A DNA stretch of 52,316 bases, taken from assembly GCF_944324615.1 (NCBI RefSeq), contig NZ_CALUWY010000015.1, forward strand, positions 1 to 52,316. The letters are read 5' to 3'. Positions within the stretch are counted from its first letter, which is position 1; each line of letters begins with the position of its first letter. The notes under the pieces are model-generated. The model saw nothing but the letters and a program-made list of their open reading frames with translations, did no database searches and had not been told where the DNA came from. This stretch comes from an uncultured Mailhella sp. GTDB taxonomy: Bacteria; Desulfobacterota; Desulfovibrionia; Desulfovibrionales; Desulfovibrionaceae. Made by a program: the position numbers and the translations under genes. Positions 10,483-19,579 of the stretch are shown piece by piece.

Positions 10483-10719
10483 TTACTTCTGCTTGCTTTC
10501 AATATAGTTGATGGCGTCCTTGACCTTCAGAATCTTCTGGGCGTCTTCATCGGCGATTTCCACGCCGAAGGCTTCTTCAAAGGCCATGATGAGTTCGGTC
10601 AGGTCGAGAGAGTCGGCACCCAGATCTTCGATGAAGGAAGCTTCGGGAGTCACTTCTTCTTCAGAGAGATTGAGCTGTTCGACAATGATCTGCTTCACTT
10701 TATCTTCAACGGCGGCCAT
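10483..10719 (-). CDS. acpP: Acyl carrier protein
   Basis: Small acidic carrier that holds growing acyl chains on a phosphopantetheine arm. The start ATG at 10719 is decided by GGAGG five bases ahead, giving 78 residues ([16 protein letters not shown]). The attachment serine is Ser37 in [11 protein letters not shown]. Helix II is acidic, as required for binding Fab enzymes. It lies between fabG and fabF, the usual order. A 7-bp inverted repeat (10758-10777) sits in its 133-base upstream gap. Confidence 0.97.
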   Translation of the reverse strand: MAAVEDKVKQIIVEQLNLSEEEVTPEASFIEDLGADSLDLTELIMAFEEAFGVEIADEDAQKILKVKDAINYIESKQK

Positions 10720-10852
10720 GGTTCCCTCCAAGGGGTGTTTTCAGGTTCTACTTCCATGCCGGGAGCGCAGTCCCGGCTACCAACCACATTCAAAGTTCTC
10801 CGCATCCCCCGGCAGGACCGGAAGGAGGAAGCCGGATATCTCCGGAAATTTC

Positions 10853-11596
10853 TCAGCAGTACAGCCCGCCGTTCACGGCGATGACCTGCCCCGTGATGTA
10901 CGCGGCCTTGTCGGAGGCAAGGAAGGCCACGGCGTCGGCCACATCCTGCGCGGAACCCAGACGGCCCAGAGGAATGGCGGCGGCATAGGCCTTTTTCGTT
11001 TCTTCGGTGAGGGCGGCGGTCATGTCCGTTTCAATGAAGCCGGGCGCAACGGCGTTCACGGTGACGGAACGCCCGCCCAGTTCCTTGGCGGCGGATTTGG
11101 TCATGCCGATGAGGCCGGCCTTGGCAGCGGAATAGTTGATCTGCCCGGCATTGCCCATCTGGCCGACCACGGAGGAAATATTGATGATACGGCCTGCACG
11201 CTGACGGGCCATGATCTTGGCCGCCTCACGCAGGAAAAGGAAGGCTCCGCGCAGGTTGGTGTTGACCACCGCGTCGAAGTCCTCATCCTTCATGCGCAGG
11301 ACAAGGCCGTCACGGGTGATGCCGGCATTGTTCACCAGCACGGAAAGCTGCACCTTGCCCTTGATCTCTTCGGCAAAGAAGCGGGAAACGGCTTCGGAAT
11401 CGCCGGAATCCACGCAGAAGGCGCGGGCATGCCCGCCCATGGCCTCGATGTCGGCCACGGTCTGCATGGCCGCTTCCGGACGGCTCACATAGGTAAAGTA
11501 TATCTGATAGCCGGCGGCGGCGAGGGTAAGCGCCACGGTGCGGCCGATGCCGCGGGAACCGCCGGTGACAAGCGCAGTGGGGGAGAGTTCGCTCAT
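10853..11596 (-). CDS. fabG: 3-oxoacyl-ACP reductase
   Basis: NADPH-dependent short-chain dehydrogenase that performs the first reduction of each fatty acid elongation cycle. The ATG at 11596 (MSELSPTALV) is chosen because GGAG lies seven bases ahead; an in-frame TTG two codons upstream is too close to that site. The product has 247 residues. Cofactor motif TGGSRGIG is at 11-18, NNAG follows, and the Ser-Tyr-Lys triad is in ISSVVGQ and YSAAKAG. The C-terminal ITGQVIAVNGG is typical. It is 58 bases downstream of fabH. Confidence 0.96.
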   Translation of the reverse strand: MSELSPTALVTGGSRGIGRTVALTLAAAGYQIYFTYVSRPEAAMQTVADIEAMGGHARAFCVDSGDSEAVSRFFAEEIKGKVQLSVLVNNAGITRDGLVLRMKDEDFDAVVNTNLRGAFLFLREAAKIMARQRAGRIINISSVVGQMGNAGQINYSAAKAGLIGMTKSAAKELGGRSVTVNAVAPGFIETDMTAALTEETKKAYAAAIPLGRLGSAQDVADAVAFLASDKAAYITGQVIAVNGGLYC

Positions 11597-11654
11597 GCTC
11601 AAGCTCCTATGGGGGGAATACTAAGCGTTTTCCGGGGAAATGACAACGGAGAAA

Positions 11655-12659
11655 CTAGACCAGAAGCGCAGAGCCCCAGGTCATGCCGCCGCCGAAACTG
11701 GTCAGAAGCACCTTCATGCCCGGTTTCAGAGCTCCCGTGCGGCGTGCGTCCTCCATGGCCACGGGAAGCGTGGCGGCGGAGGTGTTGCCGTAATGCTGCA
11801 CGTTGGAGAAAACATGGCTTTCGTCCAGCCCCAGACGTTCACCCACGGCCTTGATGATGCGCAGATTCGCCTGATGCGGAATGAACAGATCAAGATCCTC
11901 AAAGCTCATGCCGTTGCGTTCCAGAATGCGCTGGCTCTCGTCGGCCATGCTGCGCACGGCATGCTTGAACACCGCCATGCCCTGCATGGAAATGAACCAG
12001 TCCGGCCCCACGGTGTCGCCTTCCTTGATATTGCAGGCCGAACCGCCGCCTATCTTGATGAGATCGTGCAGGGAACCGTCGGAGGAGCAGACCACGTCGC
12101 GCACCTGCCAGAGGGCGTTCCTGTCGCTTGAGCGGAGCACCACGGCTCCGGCGGCGTCGCCGAAGAGCACGCAGGTGGTGCGGTCGGTGAAATTGGTGCG
12201 CCGGCTCAGCCCTTCGGTGGCCACGAGAAGAACCACGGCATCCTCGTGCATCTGCACGATGGAGCGCGCCAGTTCAAGCCCGTACACGAAACCCGTGCAC
12301 GCGGCGTTGAAATCGAGGCACATCACATCCCCTTTGCGCCCTTCCAGAGAGGAAAGACCGAGCTTGCCCGCAATGACGCAGGCCGTGCTGGGGCAGAGAT
12401 AGTCGGGCGTGCAGGTGGCCACGAAAATATGGGTGACCTCCTCCGGCGCAACTCCGGCCTCCGCCAGAGCGGCGCGCGCGGCTTCCAGACCGCAGTCGGA
12501 AGGATTGACGCCGTCATCCAGGATATGGCGTTCCTTGATGCCCGTTCGGGTGCTGATCCACTCATCGGAAGTCTCCACCAGCTTTTCCAGATCATGATTG
12601 GTCATGACGCGGGAAGGAATGAAGGAGCCGAGTCCGCAAATATAGCAGGGATGATTCAT
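11655..12659 (-). CDS. fabH: 3-oxoacyl-ACP synthase III
   Basis: Initiates fatty acid synthesis by condensing acetyl-CoA (or another short acyl-CoA) with malonyl-ACP. The start at 12659 (MNHPCYICGLGSFIPSR) gives 334 residues, normal length; the longer frame adds unrelated sequence. The catalytic triad is Cys121 (NAACTGFVYG), His in FIPHQANLRI and Asn in HYGNTSAATL. No clear Shine-Dalgarno sequence precedes the ATG. Instead a perfect 8-bp hairpin (12676-12694) lies 16 bases upstream, which may affect translation. Confidence 0.95.
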   Translation of the reverse strand: MNHPCYICGLGSFIPSRVMTNHDLEKLVETSDEWISTRTGIKERHILDDGVNPSDCGLEAARAALAEAGVAPEEVTHIFVATCTPDYLCPSTACVIAGKLGLSSLEGRKGDVMCLDFNAACTGFVYGLELARSIVQMHEDAVVLLVATEGLSRRTNFTDRTTCVLFGDAAGAVVLRSSDRNALWQVRDVVCSSDGSLHDLIKIGGGSACNIKEGDTVGPDWFISMQGMAVFKHAVRSMADESQRILERNGMSFEDLDLFIPHQANLRIIKAVGERLGLDESHVFSNVQHYGNTSAATLPVAMEDARRTGALKPGMKVLLTSFGGGMTWGSALLV

Positions 12660-12675
12660 GAAGATGTCCGGACGA

Positions 12676-12730
12676 GGCTGCCCGGAGGGCAGCCGTTCCC
12701 ATTTGAAGCGAGGGGGGCCGGGACGGCCCC
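12676..12730 (-). repeat. Two adjacent hairpins ahead of fabH
   Basis: GGCTGCCC/GGGCAGCC with a 3-base loop (12676-12694), and GGGGCC/GGCCCC (12714-12730), lie in the 228-base space between plsX and fabH. Neither has a T-run. The first is close enough to the fabH start to mask or shape its initiation region. Function is an inference. Confidence 0.5.
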
Positions 12731-12887
12731 ACCCCGAAAGAAGCCGCGCATTTTCCACACAGGGACGAAGCGGCCGGCAGGTGCATCCGAAAAGGCACCC
12801 GGACTCGACGGACGGTGCATATACACCGCCGCCGCATCCCCGCCCTCACCCTGAAAGGCGACGACGGGGCGCAGAAAAAAGAGACGA

Positions 12888-13940
12888 TTATACGGAGCGG
12901 CCGTAACTCGTCAGCTCCTCGTTGGCACTGATGGTTTCCACAAGGCGCTGCTGCGTACCCTTGACCACATAGGTGTTGGCCATGGTGACGGCGCTCGTAA
13001 TGGCCTTGGCATTGGACTTGCCGTGGCAGACGATGGCGATGCCCTTCAGACCGAGCAGAGGCGCACCCCCGTATTCCGCATAATCCACCATCTTCTTGAA
13101 ATTCTGGAAGGCCTTCATGGACAGCATGGCGCCCAGCTTGGGCAGCACGCCGTTGTTCAGAAGCTCCCTCTTCAGAAGATGCGTCAGAGAAGAGGCCAGG
13201 CCTTCGCTCAGCTTGAGGGCAATATTGCCCACGAAGCCGTCGCAGACCGCCACATCGATATCGCCGGTGAACAGATCCCTGCCCTCGGCGTTGCCGATGA
13301 AATTAAGGTTGGAGGCCTGCTTGAGCAGCTCATAGCTGCTTTTGACGAGCGAATTGCCCTTCCCTTCCTCCTCGCCGATGCTCAGAATGCCCACACGGGG
13401 ATCTTCGTAGCCAAGGATGTCCTTGACGAAGGTGGAACCCATGAGGCCGAACTGAAAGAGATGGTGAGGGCGGCATTCCACGTTGGCGCCCACGTCGAGA
13501 AGGAGCATGGGCGACTTTTCCGTGGGTATCACGGAGGCCAGTGCAGGACGTTCCACCCCGGGAATGCGCCCGAGGATGAACATGCCGCAGGCATAGGCCG
13601 CACCGGAGTGACCGGCGCTTATGAAAGCGTCGGCTTCTCCCTGGCGGACCAGCCTGCATGCCACCTGCATGGAGGAATCCTTCTTGGTACGCAGGACCTC
13701 GGAGGGCTTGTCGGTCATCTCCACCAGCTGCGTGGCGTTGACGATCTCGAAAAGCTCCCCTTCTTCGGACTGCGCGGAAAGATCCGCAATGGTCTTGCGG
13801 ATCTCATCCTCAATACCGACAAGGATGACTTTGGCACCCGTGTTGCGGGCGGCCTGAAGCGCGCCGGGAACCACCACGGAAGGGCCGAAATCGCCCCCCA
13901 TGGCGTCCACGGCCAGCTTTGGACGATTATTACTGCTCAT
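12888..13940 (-). CDS. plsX: Phosphate acyltransferase PlsX
   Basis: Converts acyl-ACP to acyl-phosphate, the donor used by PlsY for glycerol-3-phosphate acylation, and so links fatty acid and phospholipid synthesis at the membrane surface. The 350 residues are full length. Family signatures are LAVDAMGGDFGP near the N-terminus, the SAGHSGA segment, LLDVGAN and CDGFVGNIALK. Its start lies within the last codons of rpmF (11-base overlap). The rpmF-plsX-fabH order is widely conserved. Confidence 0.96.
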   Translation of the reverse strand: MSSNNRPKLAVDAMGGDFGPSVVVPGALQAARNTGAKVILVGIEDEIRKTIADLSAQSEEGELFEIVNATQLVEMTDKPSEVLRTKKDSSMQVACRLVRQGEADAFISAGHSGAAYACGMFILGRIPGVERPALASVIPTEKSPMLLLDVGANVECRPHHLFQFGLMGSTFVKDILGYEDPRVGILSIGEEEGKGNSLVKSSYELLKQASNLNFIGNAEGRDLFTGDIDVAVCDGFVGNIALKLSEGLASSLTHLLKRELLNNGVLPKLGAMLSMKAFQNFKKMVDYAEYGGAPLLGLKGIAIVCHGKSNAKAITSAVTMANTYVVKGTQQRLVETISANEELTSYGRSV

Positions 13941-14115
13941 CGCTGGCCACAGGTTCTACCTGGCGGCCGTCGTACTTGCCGCAGGAGGGGCAAACGCTGT
14001 GGGGCTTGGTGGGAGCGCCGCAGGAGCAGTAGATGACGGTGGGCTTGGCCACACGGTCATGGGAACGACGCATGCACTTTCTGGAGTGGGACTTTTTGTT
14101 CTGCTGAACGGCCAT
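13930..14115 (-). CDS. rpmF: 50S ribosomal protein L32
   Basis: Small basic ribosomal protein of 61 residues. The N-terminus (MAVQQNKKSHSRKCMRRSHD) matches L32. CSC and CPSC form a zinc-ribbon cysteine set, so this is the zinc-binding form. AGGAG lies seven bases ahead of the ATG. It overlaps plsX by 11 bases and follows yceD, the conserved yceD-rpmF-plsX arrangement. Confidence 0.97.
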   Translation of the reverse strand: MAVQQNKKSHSRKCMRRSHDRVAKPTVIYCSCGAPTKPHSVCPSCGKYDGRQVEPVASDEQ

Positions 14116-14146
14116 GATGTTTCTCCTTATCTCGGAAACGGGGGAG

Positions 14147-14704
14147 TCATCCCTGATGTTTCACTTTCAGTTGACGCAGAGCAGCCAGCCGCGGATCACC
14201 GCTGTCGCGGGAACAGCCGCAGGCACCTTCATTAAGATTTTTGCCGCACTCGGGGCACAGACCCCGGCAGTCCGGCCTGCAGAGGGGCTTCACGGGCAGG
14301 GCCAGTGAAAACTCCTCCCACAAAAGCGATGCCAGATCAAGGAAAGGCGCTCCGCCTTCCATGGTCACGGCACATTCATCCAGAAGTCCGGCAGGATTTT
14401 CCTCTTCCGGTTCGGTTTCGGCAGGCGCGGGGTATTCCTCGAACTCGTCGAAGCTCTGGTTCAGCACCACAAGAGTTTCTTCCATGCAGCGATTGCACGG
14501 CATGGCCACCACACCCCTGATCGTACCGCGGATGAGGCAGCCGTCGCTCTGCGGAAGCAGAAACACCTCGGCAACAACAGGCTCAACTATGCGGCATTGC
14601 AGGTGATATTCCGCCGCCGGCTCTTCCCACACGGCCCTGTCGGAAACCGTGATGGTGCGCCCCTGCGGCTCTATCTCATTCAGTGCGATGTGTCTTAATT
14701 CCAT
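14147..14704 (-). CDS. yceD: YceD family protein (DUF177)
   Basis: Member of the family required for normal 23S rRNA accumulation in E. coli and plants; the biochemical activity is not firmly known. The 185-residue product has the MPCNRCMEE cysteine pair in the middle and the C-terminal CRPDCRGLCPECGKN cluster followed by CGC, the typical metal-ribbon-like end of the family. A central acidic stretch rich in Glu and Pro is variable. AGGTAAGG precedes the start and a consensus-like promoter lies directly upstream, so this is the first gene of the yceD-rpmF-plsX-fabH run. Confidence 0.92.
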   Translation of the reverse strand: MELRHIALNEIEPQGRTITVSDRAVWEEPAAEYHLQCRIVEPVVAEVFLLPQSDGCLIRGTIRGVVAMPCNRCMEETLVVLNQSFDEFEEYPAPAETEPEEENPAGLLDECAVTMEGGAPFLDLASLLWEEFSLALPVKPLCRPDCRGLCPECGKNLNEGACGCSRDSGDPRLAALRQLKVKHQG

Positions 14705-14726
14705 GCCTTACCTCTGGAAACATGAC

Positions 14727-14755
14727 AAAATACCGACGGAGGCCATCTTTGTCAA
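14727..14755 (-). promoter_or_regulatory. Sigma70-like promoter of yceD-rpmF-plsX-fab
   Basis: On the minus strand TTGACA (14755-14750), a 17-base spacer and TATTTT (14732-14727) lie just upstream of yceD. The -35 hexamer is perfect. The predicted start point leaves a leader of about 15 bases that includes the yceD ribosome binding site. Confidence 0.8.
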
Positions 14756-14823
14756 GCCTCTGTACTTGGCTTCAGGCGGGAATTTCCCCCGCCCGGTCTC
14801 TGCCGCCGCCGGAAAAAGGGCGC

Positions 14824-14869
14824 AGAAAAGCACGGCAGACACGACGGAACAAATGTTCCGCTATCTGCC
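14824..14869 (-). terminator. Terminator after the SPOR-domain gene
   Basis: A two-part stem overlaps the stop codon: CGGAAC/GTTCCG (14845-14860) inside GGCAGA/TCTGCC (14834-14869). On the minus strand it is followed by CGTGCTTTTCTG. It separates the fabD-argS transcript from the yceD promoter. Confidence 0.68.
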
Positions 14870-15661
14870 CTTCACCGCCTTCTCACTGATGAGCATGGCG
14901 TCGTGCAGGCCGTACTTGTCGAGGGTGCGGCGCATCATCTGCACATCGCCCTTGCCTCCCCGGAACGACACCTGCACATAGTACCATGTGCCGCGCTTCG
15001 TCTTCGCCTGGGTGCGCCGGGCCTTCAGCCCGTCCTTGGTGAGCCTGTCGCTCAGGGCCTTGGCCTGGCTCTGTTCCTTGAAGGCCGCCACACGCATCAC
15101 ATAGTCGAACTGGGGTTCCTTCGGCTTCTGCGCTTCCTGCTTCGGCTTTTCTTCCTTCGGCTTTTCCTGCGTCACCTGAGCGGCAGACTGTGCGGCCGGA
15201 GCCTCGGCATCGGAAAGCACCCCGCCCGAAGCGTCGTTCTTCAGGCTGGTCATGAAGCGGAGCTCTTCCTTGGGAAGGATCTTCTCCTTCTCCTCGACCT
15301 CCCCTTCATTCTCCGGCGCATCGTCCGCAAGAAGTCTCTCCAGCTCCAGCGCCTGGGGCAGGGGCATGCTGCTGCGCCCCACGATGACGCCGGAAAGAAA
15401 GCTGAACCCCAGAAGCACCAGGGCCAGCACGCTTATGGTCACCAGCGCCGAAGGCGTGATGTTCGCCTTCCAGGTGAGCACGCCGCGCCCTTCCGCCCTT
15501 GCGGGAGCGCTTTTGCGCGAGGAGGCTTCGTTCTCCGCCGCGGCCTGAGCGGCCGCGGCTTCGGAACTTTCCTCAGAGGCCGAGAAGAAAGACTGCCGTC
15601 GTTCCCGGTCGCTGTTTTTCTTCGCACTGGAAGAAGAGTTGCGATAAAACGCGTTCGCCAT
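14861..15661 (-). CDS. SPOR-domain inner-membrane protein
   Basis: Bitopic membrane protein of 266 residues. A basic/Ser- and Ala-rich cytoplasmic segment (1-70) is followed by one membrane helix at about 71-95, a charged Pro/Lys/Glu-rich periplasmic linker (KPKEEKPKQEAQKPKE), and a C-terminal SPOR domain from about 185 (FDYVMRVAAFKEQSQAKAL to the end). SPOR domains bind peptidoglycan strands stripped of stem peptides and often place proteins at the division septum, as in FtsN or DamX. Neither identity can be claimed here. It starts two bases after the argS stop, an argS-SPOR pairing that is frequent in proteobacteria. Confidence 0.88.
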   Translation of the reverse strand: MANAFYRNSSSSAKKNSDRERRQSFFSASEESSEAAAAQAAAENEASSRKSAPARAEGRGVLTWKANITPSALVTISVLALVLLGFSFLSGVIVGRSSMPLPQALELERLLADDAPENEGEVEEKEKILPKEELRFMTSLKNDASGGVLSDAEAPAAQSAAQVTQEKPKEEKPKQEAQKPKEPQFDYVMRVAAFKEQSQAKALSDRLTKDGLKARRTQAKTKRGTWYYVQVSFRGGKGDVQMMRRTLDKYGLHDAMLISEKAVKGR

Positions 15662-15663
15662 GA

Positions 15664-17331
15664 CTACATGGATTCCGGCGCGCTCACGCCGAGCAGGTCA
15701 AGACCGTTGGCAATGACCACGCTCACGGCGCGCAGAAGCACCAGACGGGCCTTCATCACGGCTTCGTCGTCGCCGCTCAGAACGGGGTTGTTGGCATAGT
15801 AGCTGTGCAGCCTGCCGGCCAGTTCCATGAGGTAGAAGCTGACGGGATGGGCGGCACGGGCGCGGGCCGCGTCTTCCACCACATTGCGGAAGCGTTCCAC
15901 CTCGCGCAGCAGCGCAAGATCGTCCGCAGAGGTGAGCGGAGCAAGCATGTCGGCAGTGCTGTGTTCCGGCACGCTCACGCCTCTGTCGGCGGCGCGGCGC
16001 AGCAGCGCGGCCACACGGGCATGGGCATACTGCACATAGTACACCGGATTTTCCATGTTGCGCTGCTTCACAAGATCCAGATCGAAATCAAGCGGGCTGT
16101 CACTCTTGCGGGAAAGGAACATGTACCTTGCGGCGTCCGTGCCCACGTCGTCGAGCACTTCGCGCAGGGTCACGAACTCGCCGGAGCGCGTGGACATGGC
16201 CACGGGCTCGCCGCCGCGCATGAGGTTCACCATCTGGATGAGCACCACATGGAAGTCGTTTTCCGGGTCGTGCTGCATGCAGGTGATGGCGGCCTTCATG
16301 CGGGGCACATAGCCGTGATGGTCCGCGCCCCACACGTCGATGCATTCATCGAAACCGCGCTCGAACTTGTTGGCATGATAGGCGATGTCGGAAGCGAAGT
16401 AGGTCAGGTAACCGTCGCTCTTGCGGAGCACGCGGTCCTTGTCGTCGCCGAACTGTTCCGTCGCCAGCCAGGTGGCGTTGTCCTTGTCGTACACAAGGCC
16501 CATGCCGCGCAGCTTGTCGAAGGCTTCCTCCACCTTGCCCGCATCCACAAGGTTCTTTTCCGAGAACCAGACCTGATGTTCCACGCGGAATTCCCTGAGG
16601 TCTTCCTTGATGCCCGCCAGAATGGTGGCGCAGGCATACTCGTAGCAGAGGTCCTTGGCTTCGGCCTCGGGACGGTTGGGAAGTTCGGGATCCTTTTCCA
16701 GCATTTCCCGGGCGATGTCGCGGATGTAGTCGCCGTGATACCAGCCCTTGGGGTCCTCGGGGTAGACCACGGGCAGATTGAGGATCTCGCGCATGCGCAG
16801 GTACACGGAATCACCGAGCAGGCGCATCTGCCTGCCCGCGTCGTTGATGTAATATTCCGTGGACACATCGTATCCGGCAAAGCGCAGCAGACGGGTGAGC
16901 GAATCGCCCACGGCGGCGCCGCGGCCGTGCCCGATGTGCAGCGGGCCGGTGGGGTTGGCGGAAACATATTCCACCACGATACGGCGGCCGTTGCCGCTCT
17001 TCGAGGAGCCGAAGGCCCTGCCCTGCTCTTCCACATCCAGCACCACGCCCTGCCAGAACGACGGGGCGAAGGTGATGTTGATGAATCCCGGCCCCGCTAT
17101 CTCGGCCGTCACCAGACCGGGGAACTTCCCGCACAGTTCGGCGACAAGGCCTTCGGCCACGGCGCGGGGAGCCGACTTGGCCTGCTTTGCAAGCACCATG
17201 GCCAGATTGGTGGCCAGATCGCCGTGCTTTTCATCTCTGGGGATTTCCAGAACGGCCTTTTCCGGCCATTCCCAGCCATGAGCGGCCACAATGTCCCGCA
17301 GGGCCTTTTCAATGAGGAGTATATCGCGCAT
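15664..17331 (-). CDS. argS: Arginyl-tRNA synthetase
   Basis: Class I synthetase charging tRNA-Arg, and one of the enzymes that need tRNA for amino acid activation. The 555 residues are full length. The N-terminal Add1 domain is followed by ANPTGPLHIGHGRGA, which carries the HIGH motif. The KMSKS region is degenerate (MSTRSGEFVTL), which is normal for most ArgRS. The C-terminal anticodon-binding helical domain ends GLDLLGVSAPESM. It lies two bases from fabD and two from the SPOR gene, so all three are probably one unit. Confidence 0.96.
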   Translation of the reverse strand: MRDILLIEKALRDIVAAHGWEWPEKAVLEIPRDEKHGDLATNLAMVLAKQAKSAPRAVAEGLVAELCGKFPGLVTAEIAGPGFINITFAPSFWQGVVLDVEEQGRAFGSSKSGNGRRIVVEYVSANPTGPLHIGHGRGAAVGDSLTRLLRFAGYDVSTEYYINDAGRQMRLLGDSVYLRMREILNLPVVYPEDPKGWYHGDYIRDIAREMLEKDPELPNRPEAEAKDLCYEYACATILAGIKEDLREFRVEHQVWFSEKNLVDAGKVEEAFDKLRGMGLVYDKDNATWLATEQFGDDKDRVLRKSDGYLTYFASDIAYHANKFERGFDECIDVWGADHHGYVPRMKAAITCMQHDPENDFHVVLIQMVNLMRGGEPVAMSTRSGEFVTLREVLDDVGTDAARYMFLSRKSDSPLDFDLDLVKQRNMENPVYYVQYAHARVAALLRRAADRGVSVPEHSTADMLAPLTSADDLALLREVERFRNVVEDAARARAAHPVSFYLMELAGRLHSYYANNPVLSGDDEAVMKARLVLLRAVSVVIANGLDLLGVSAPESM

Positions 17332-17333
17332 CG

Positions 17334-18293
17334 TTATCCTTCAAACGCATCCACGGCGTCTTTGTTGGGAATATGAACAGTGGTGTAGCTGCCGTCGGCC
17401 ACATCGGCGGCCACGAGAATGGGCCGGACCATGCGGGTGAGCACGCCCTGAGGGCCGAATTCCACCCAGCGGCGCACTCCGTCGCGCCACTGATTGGAAA
17501 TGGTGTCCACCCAGCAGACGGACGAGGTCATCTGACGGCGCATGGCGCTGTGGATGGATTCCGCATCGCTCAGAGGTTCGCCGTTGATGTTGAAATAAAT
17601 GGGGAAGGCCGCGTCGTGCCAGTCCTGCTTGTCCAGCAGCTTGGAGAATTCGGCGGAAGCCTCGGCCATCATGGGGGTATGGAACGCGCCGCTCACGGCA
17701 AGGGGGAAGCCCTTGGCGCGGGGGTTCTCCGCCTTCAGGCGTTCGGCGGCGGCCTCCACGGCCTCGCGGTGCCCGCTCAGCACGAACTGCAGAGGCGTAT
17801 TCTTGTTGGCCACGCGCACCAGCTTGCCGGTGGATTCGGAAACTTCCCTGGCAACGGTTTCCACCTGTTCCTGAGAAAGGCGGATCATGGCGCACATGGT
17901 GCCTATGTGTTCGGGGTCCACATCGGCCATGAGGCGGCCGCGCAGAGTCACAAGCTCCAGGACCTTGTCCATGGGAAGCACGCGGGCGGCGGCAAGGGCG
18001 CTGAATTCGCCGAGGCTGTGCCCGGCCGCGCAGGCGGGGGAAAGGCGATCCGCCACGCTCATCCACAGGGCGAGGTTCACCACGGTGATGGCGGGCTGAA
18101 GATTGCGGGTTTCGGCCATGAGAGTGGCGTCTTCGCTCTCCCAGTATATTTCGCGCAGAGGCAGACCGCTTACGCTTTCCGCCTTCTTCCAGAGGTCCAT
18201 GATATCGGCGGACGCCTCGGCGAGACGCCGCCCCATGCCGGATGCCTGCGCCCCCTGACCGGGGAACAGGATGGCCGTCTGAACACTGCTCAT
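17334..18293 (-). CDS. fabD: Malonyl-CoA:ACP transacylase
   Basis: Transfers malonyl from CoA to acyl carrier protein, providing the extender unit for FabF and FabH. The ATG at 18293 (MSSVQTAILFPGQGAQ) is chosen because GGAG lies six bases ahead and it matches the family start; product 319 residues. The nucleophile is Ser93 in GHSLGEF, and the catalytic His is in SGAFHTPMM. The usual Gln in FPGQGAQ is present. It is separated from the other fab genes and instead precedes argS. Confidence 0.95.
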   Translation of the reverse strand: MSSVQTAILFPGQGAQASGMGRRLAEASADIMDLWKKAESVSGLPLREIYWESEDATLMAETRNLQPAITVVNLALWMSVADRLSPACAAGHSLGEFSALAAARVLPMDKVLELVTLRGRLMADVDPEHIGTMCAMIRLSQEQVETVAREVSESTGKLVRVANKNTPLQFVLSGHREAVEAAAERLKAENPRAKGFPLAVSGAFHTPMMAEASAEFSKLLDKQDWHDAAFPIYFNINGEPLSDAESIHSAMRRQMTSSVCWVDTISNQWRDGVRRWVEFGPQGVLTRMVRPILVAADVADGSYTTVHIPNKDAVDAFEG

Positions 18294-18572
18294 TCCATAC
18301 TCCTTGGATGGATTATGGGTCATAACACACGGGCCGCCGCCTGTGGGACGGGGCCCGTCTTTCTCAACCTGTTGCGGGAAACGCGGAGCGTCTCCCTCTG
18401 CCGGGCCGCCCGCGAAAACGTTGTTTTCCCGGGCGGTGCGACTGCCGGAAGCCCCCTGCTGCAGAGTACCGCCGGCCCGTGTCGTCGGGCAGTCCGCCCC
18501 TCTTCTCATGAAAGGCGTTTACTGTGCAACGCCTTTTTTCATGAAAATGCAGGGAATTCCGCCCGGGACACA
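18294..18572. other. Intergenic region between glpX and fabD
   Basis: No gene is supported. It holds the glpX-side terminator-like repeat (18507-18543), a GC hairpin at 18329-18358 (ACGGGCC/GGCCCGT) and a small palindrome TTATG-GGT-CATAA at 18313-18325, close upstream of fabD. No good -35/-10 pair was found for fabD. Confidence 0.5.
18507..18543. terminator. Terminator-like inverted repeat after glpX
   Basis: CATGAAAGGCGTT (18507-18519) pairs with AACGCC(TTT)TTTCATG (18528-18543) around an 8-base loop. The plus-strand side carries TTTTTT; the minus-strand tail is only TTT. It is best placed to end glpX transcription, perhaps from both directions. Confidence 0.5.
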
Positions 18573-19556
18573 TCAATCGTAGCGAACGGAACTGAACTTC
18601 ATCAGGCGTTCCCAGTTATGGTGCGACTCGATGTAGCGGAAGGTGCCGGTCTTGGCGCGGATGACCAGAGAATGGGTCACCGCACCGCGCCCGGAATAGC
18701 TCACGCCGCCGAGGAAGGTGCCCCCGGAAATGCCGGTGGCGGCAAAGAACGCATCATCGGCGCGGATGATGGAATCCACGGTGAGGATTTCATCAAGTCG
18801 CGTGCCTTCCGCAATCATGGCCTGACGTTCCGCATCGGACTGCGGATCGAAGCGGCCGAACATCTGCCCGCCCACGCCCTTGATGGCGCATGCGGAAATC
18901 ACGCCTTCGGGCGTACCGCCGGTACCCATCATGACATCCACATCCACACTGGGATCGGCCACCATGAGCGAACCGGCCACGTCGCCGTCGGTATGCAGGG
19001 TGATGCGCGCGCCCGTCTTGCGGATTTCCTCGATGAGGCCCTTGTGACGGGGCTTGTCGAGCACGAAGACCACAAGGTCGTTGATGTCCTTGCCTACGGC
19101 GCGGGCCACGGCGTGAAGGTTGTCGGCCACGGGTGCGTCGATGTCCACCACGTCGCGCGCCTCACGCCCCACCACGAGCTTTTTCATGTAGTAGCTTGAG
19201 CCGGGATTATACATGTACCCCGATTTGCACGCCCCTATCACAGCAATGGCATTGGGGCGGCCGAGAGCCAGCAGATTGGTGCCTTCCACGGGATCGACGG
19301 CAATGTCGATGTCCGGCCCGGTTCCATCGCCCACTTCCTCGCCGTTGTACAGCATGGGTGCCTCATCCTTGGCACCTTCGCCGATGACGACGCGCCCGCG
19401 GATGGAAAGGGAATCGAAGGACAGACGCATGGCGTCCACAGCAGCGCCGTCGCCCTCTTCCTTGGCGCCCTTTCCCAGCCAGCGCGCCGCAGAAAGAGCC
19501 GCGGATTCCGTTACACGGAGCAGATCAAATGCCAGATTTTTTTCAGGAGCTTGCAT
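18573..19556 (-). CDS. glpX: Fructose-1,6-bisphosphatase, class II
   Basis: Hydrolyses fructose 1,6-bisphosphate to fructose 6-phosphate in gluconeogenesis; some members also act on sedoheptulose bisphosphate. The ATG at 19556 (MQAPEKNLAFDLLRV) has AGGAAGGA upstream and gives 327 residues, the normal size. Class II signatures are GEGAKDEAPML, the DPVEGTN metal/phosphate loop and VMMGTGGTPEGV. It has its own promoter and a palindromic operator-like element upstream, so it appears to be a separately controlled single gene. Confidence 0.95.
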   Translation of the reverse strand: MQAPEKNLAFDLLRVTESAALSAARWLGKGAKEEGDGAAVDAMRLSFDSLSIRGRVVIGEGAKDEAPMLYNGEEVGDGTGPDIDIAVDPVEGTNLLALGRPNAIAVIGACKSGYMYNPGSSYYMKKLVVGREARDVVDIDAPVADNLHAVARAVGKDINDLVVFVLDKPRHKGLIEEIRKTGARITLHTDGDVAGSLMVADPSVDVDVMMGTGGTPEGVISACAIKGVGGQMFGRFDPQSDAERQAMIAEGTRLDEILTVDSIIRADDAFFAATGISGGTFLGGVSYSGRGAVTHSLVIRAKTGTFRYIESHHNWERLMKFSSVRYD

Positions 19557-19579
19557 ATCGTCCTTCCTCGGAAAGGGGG

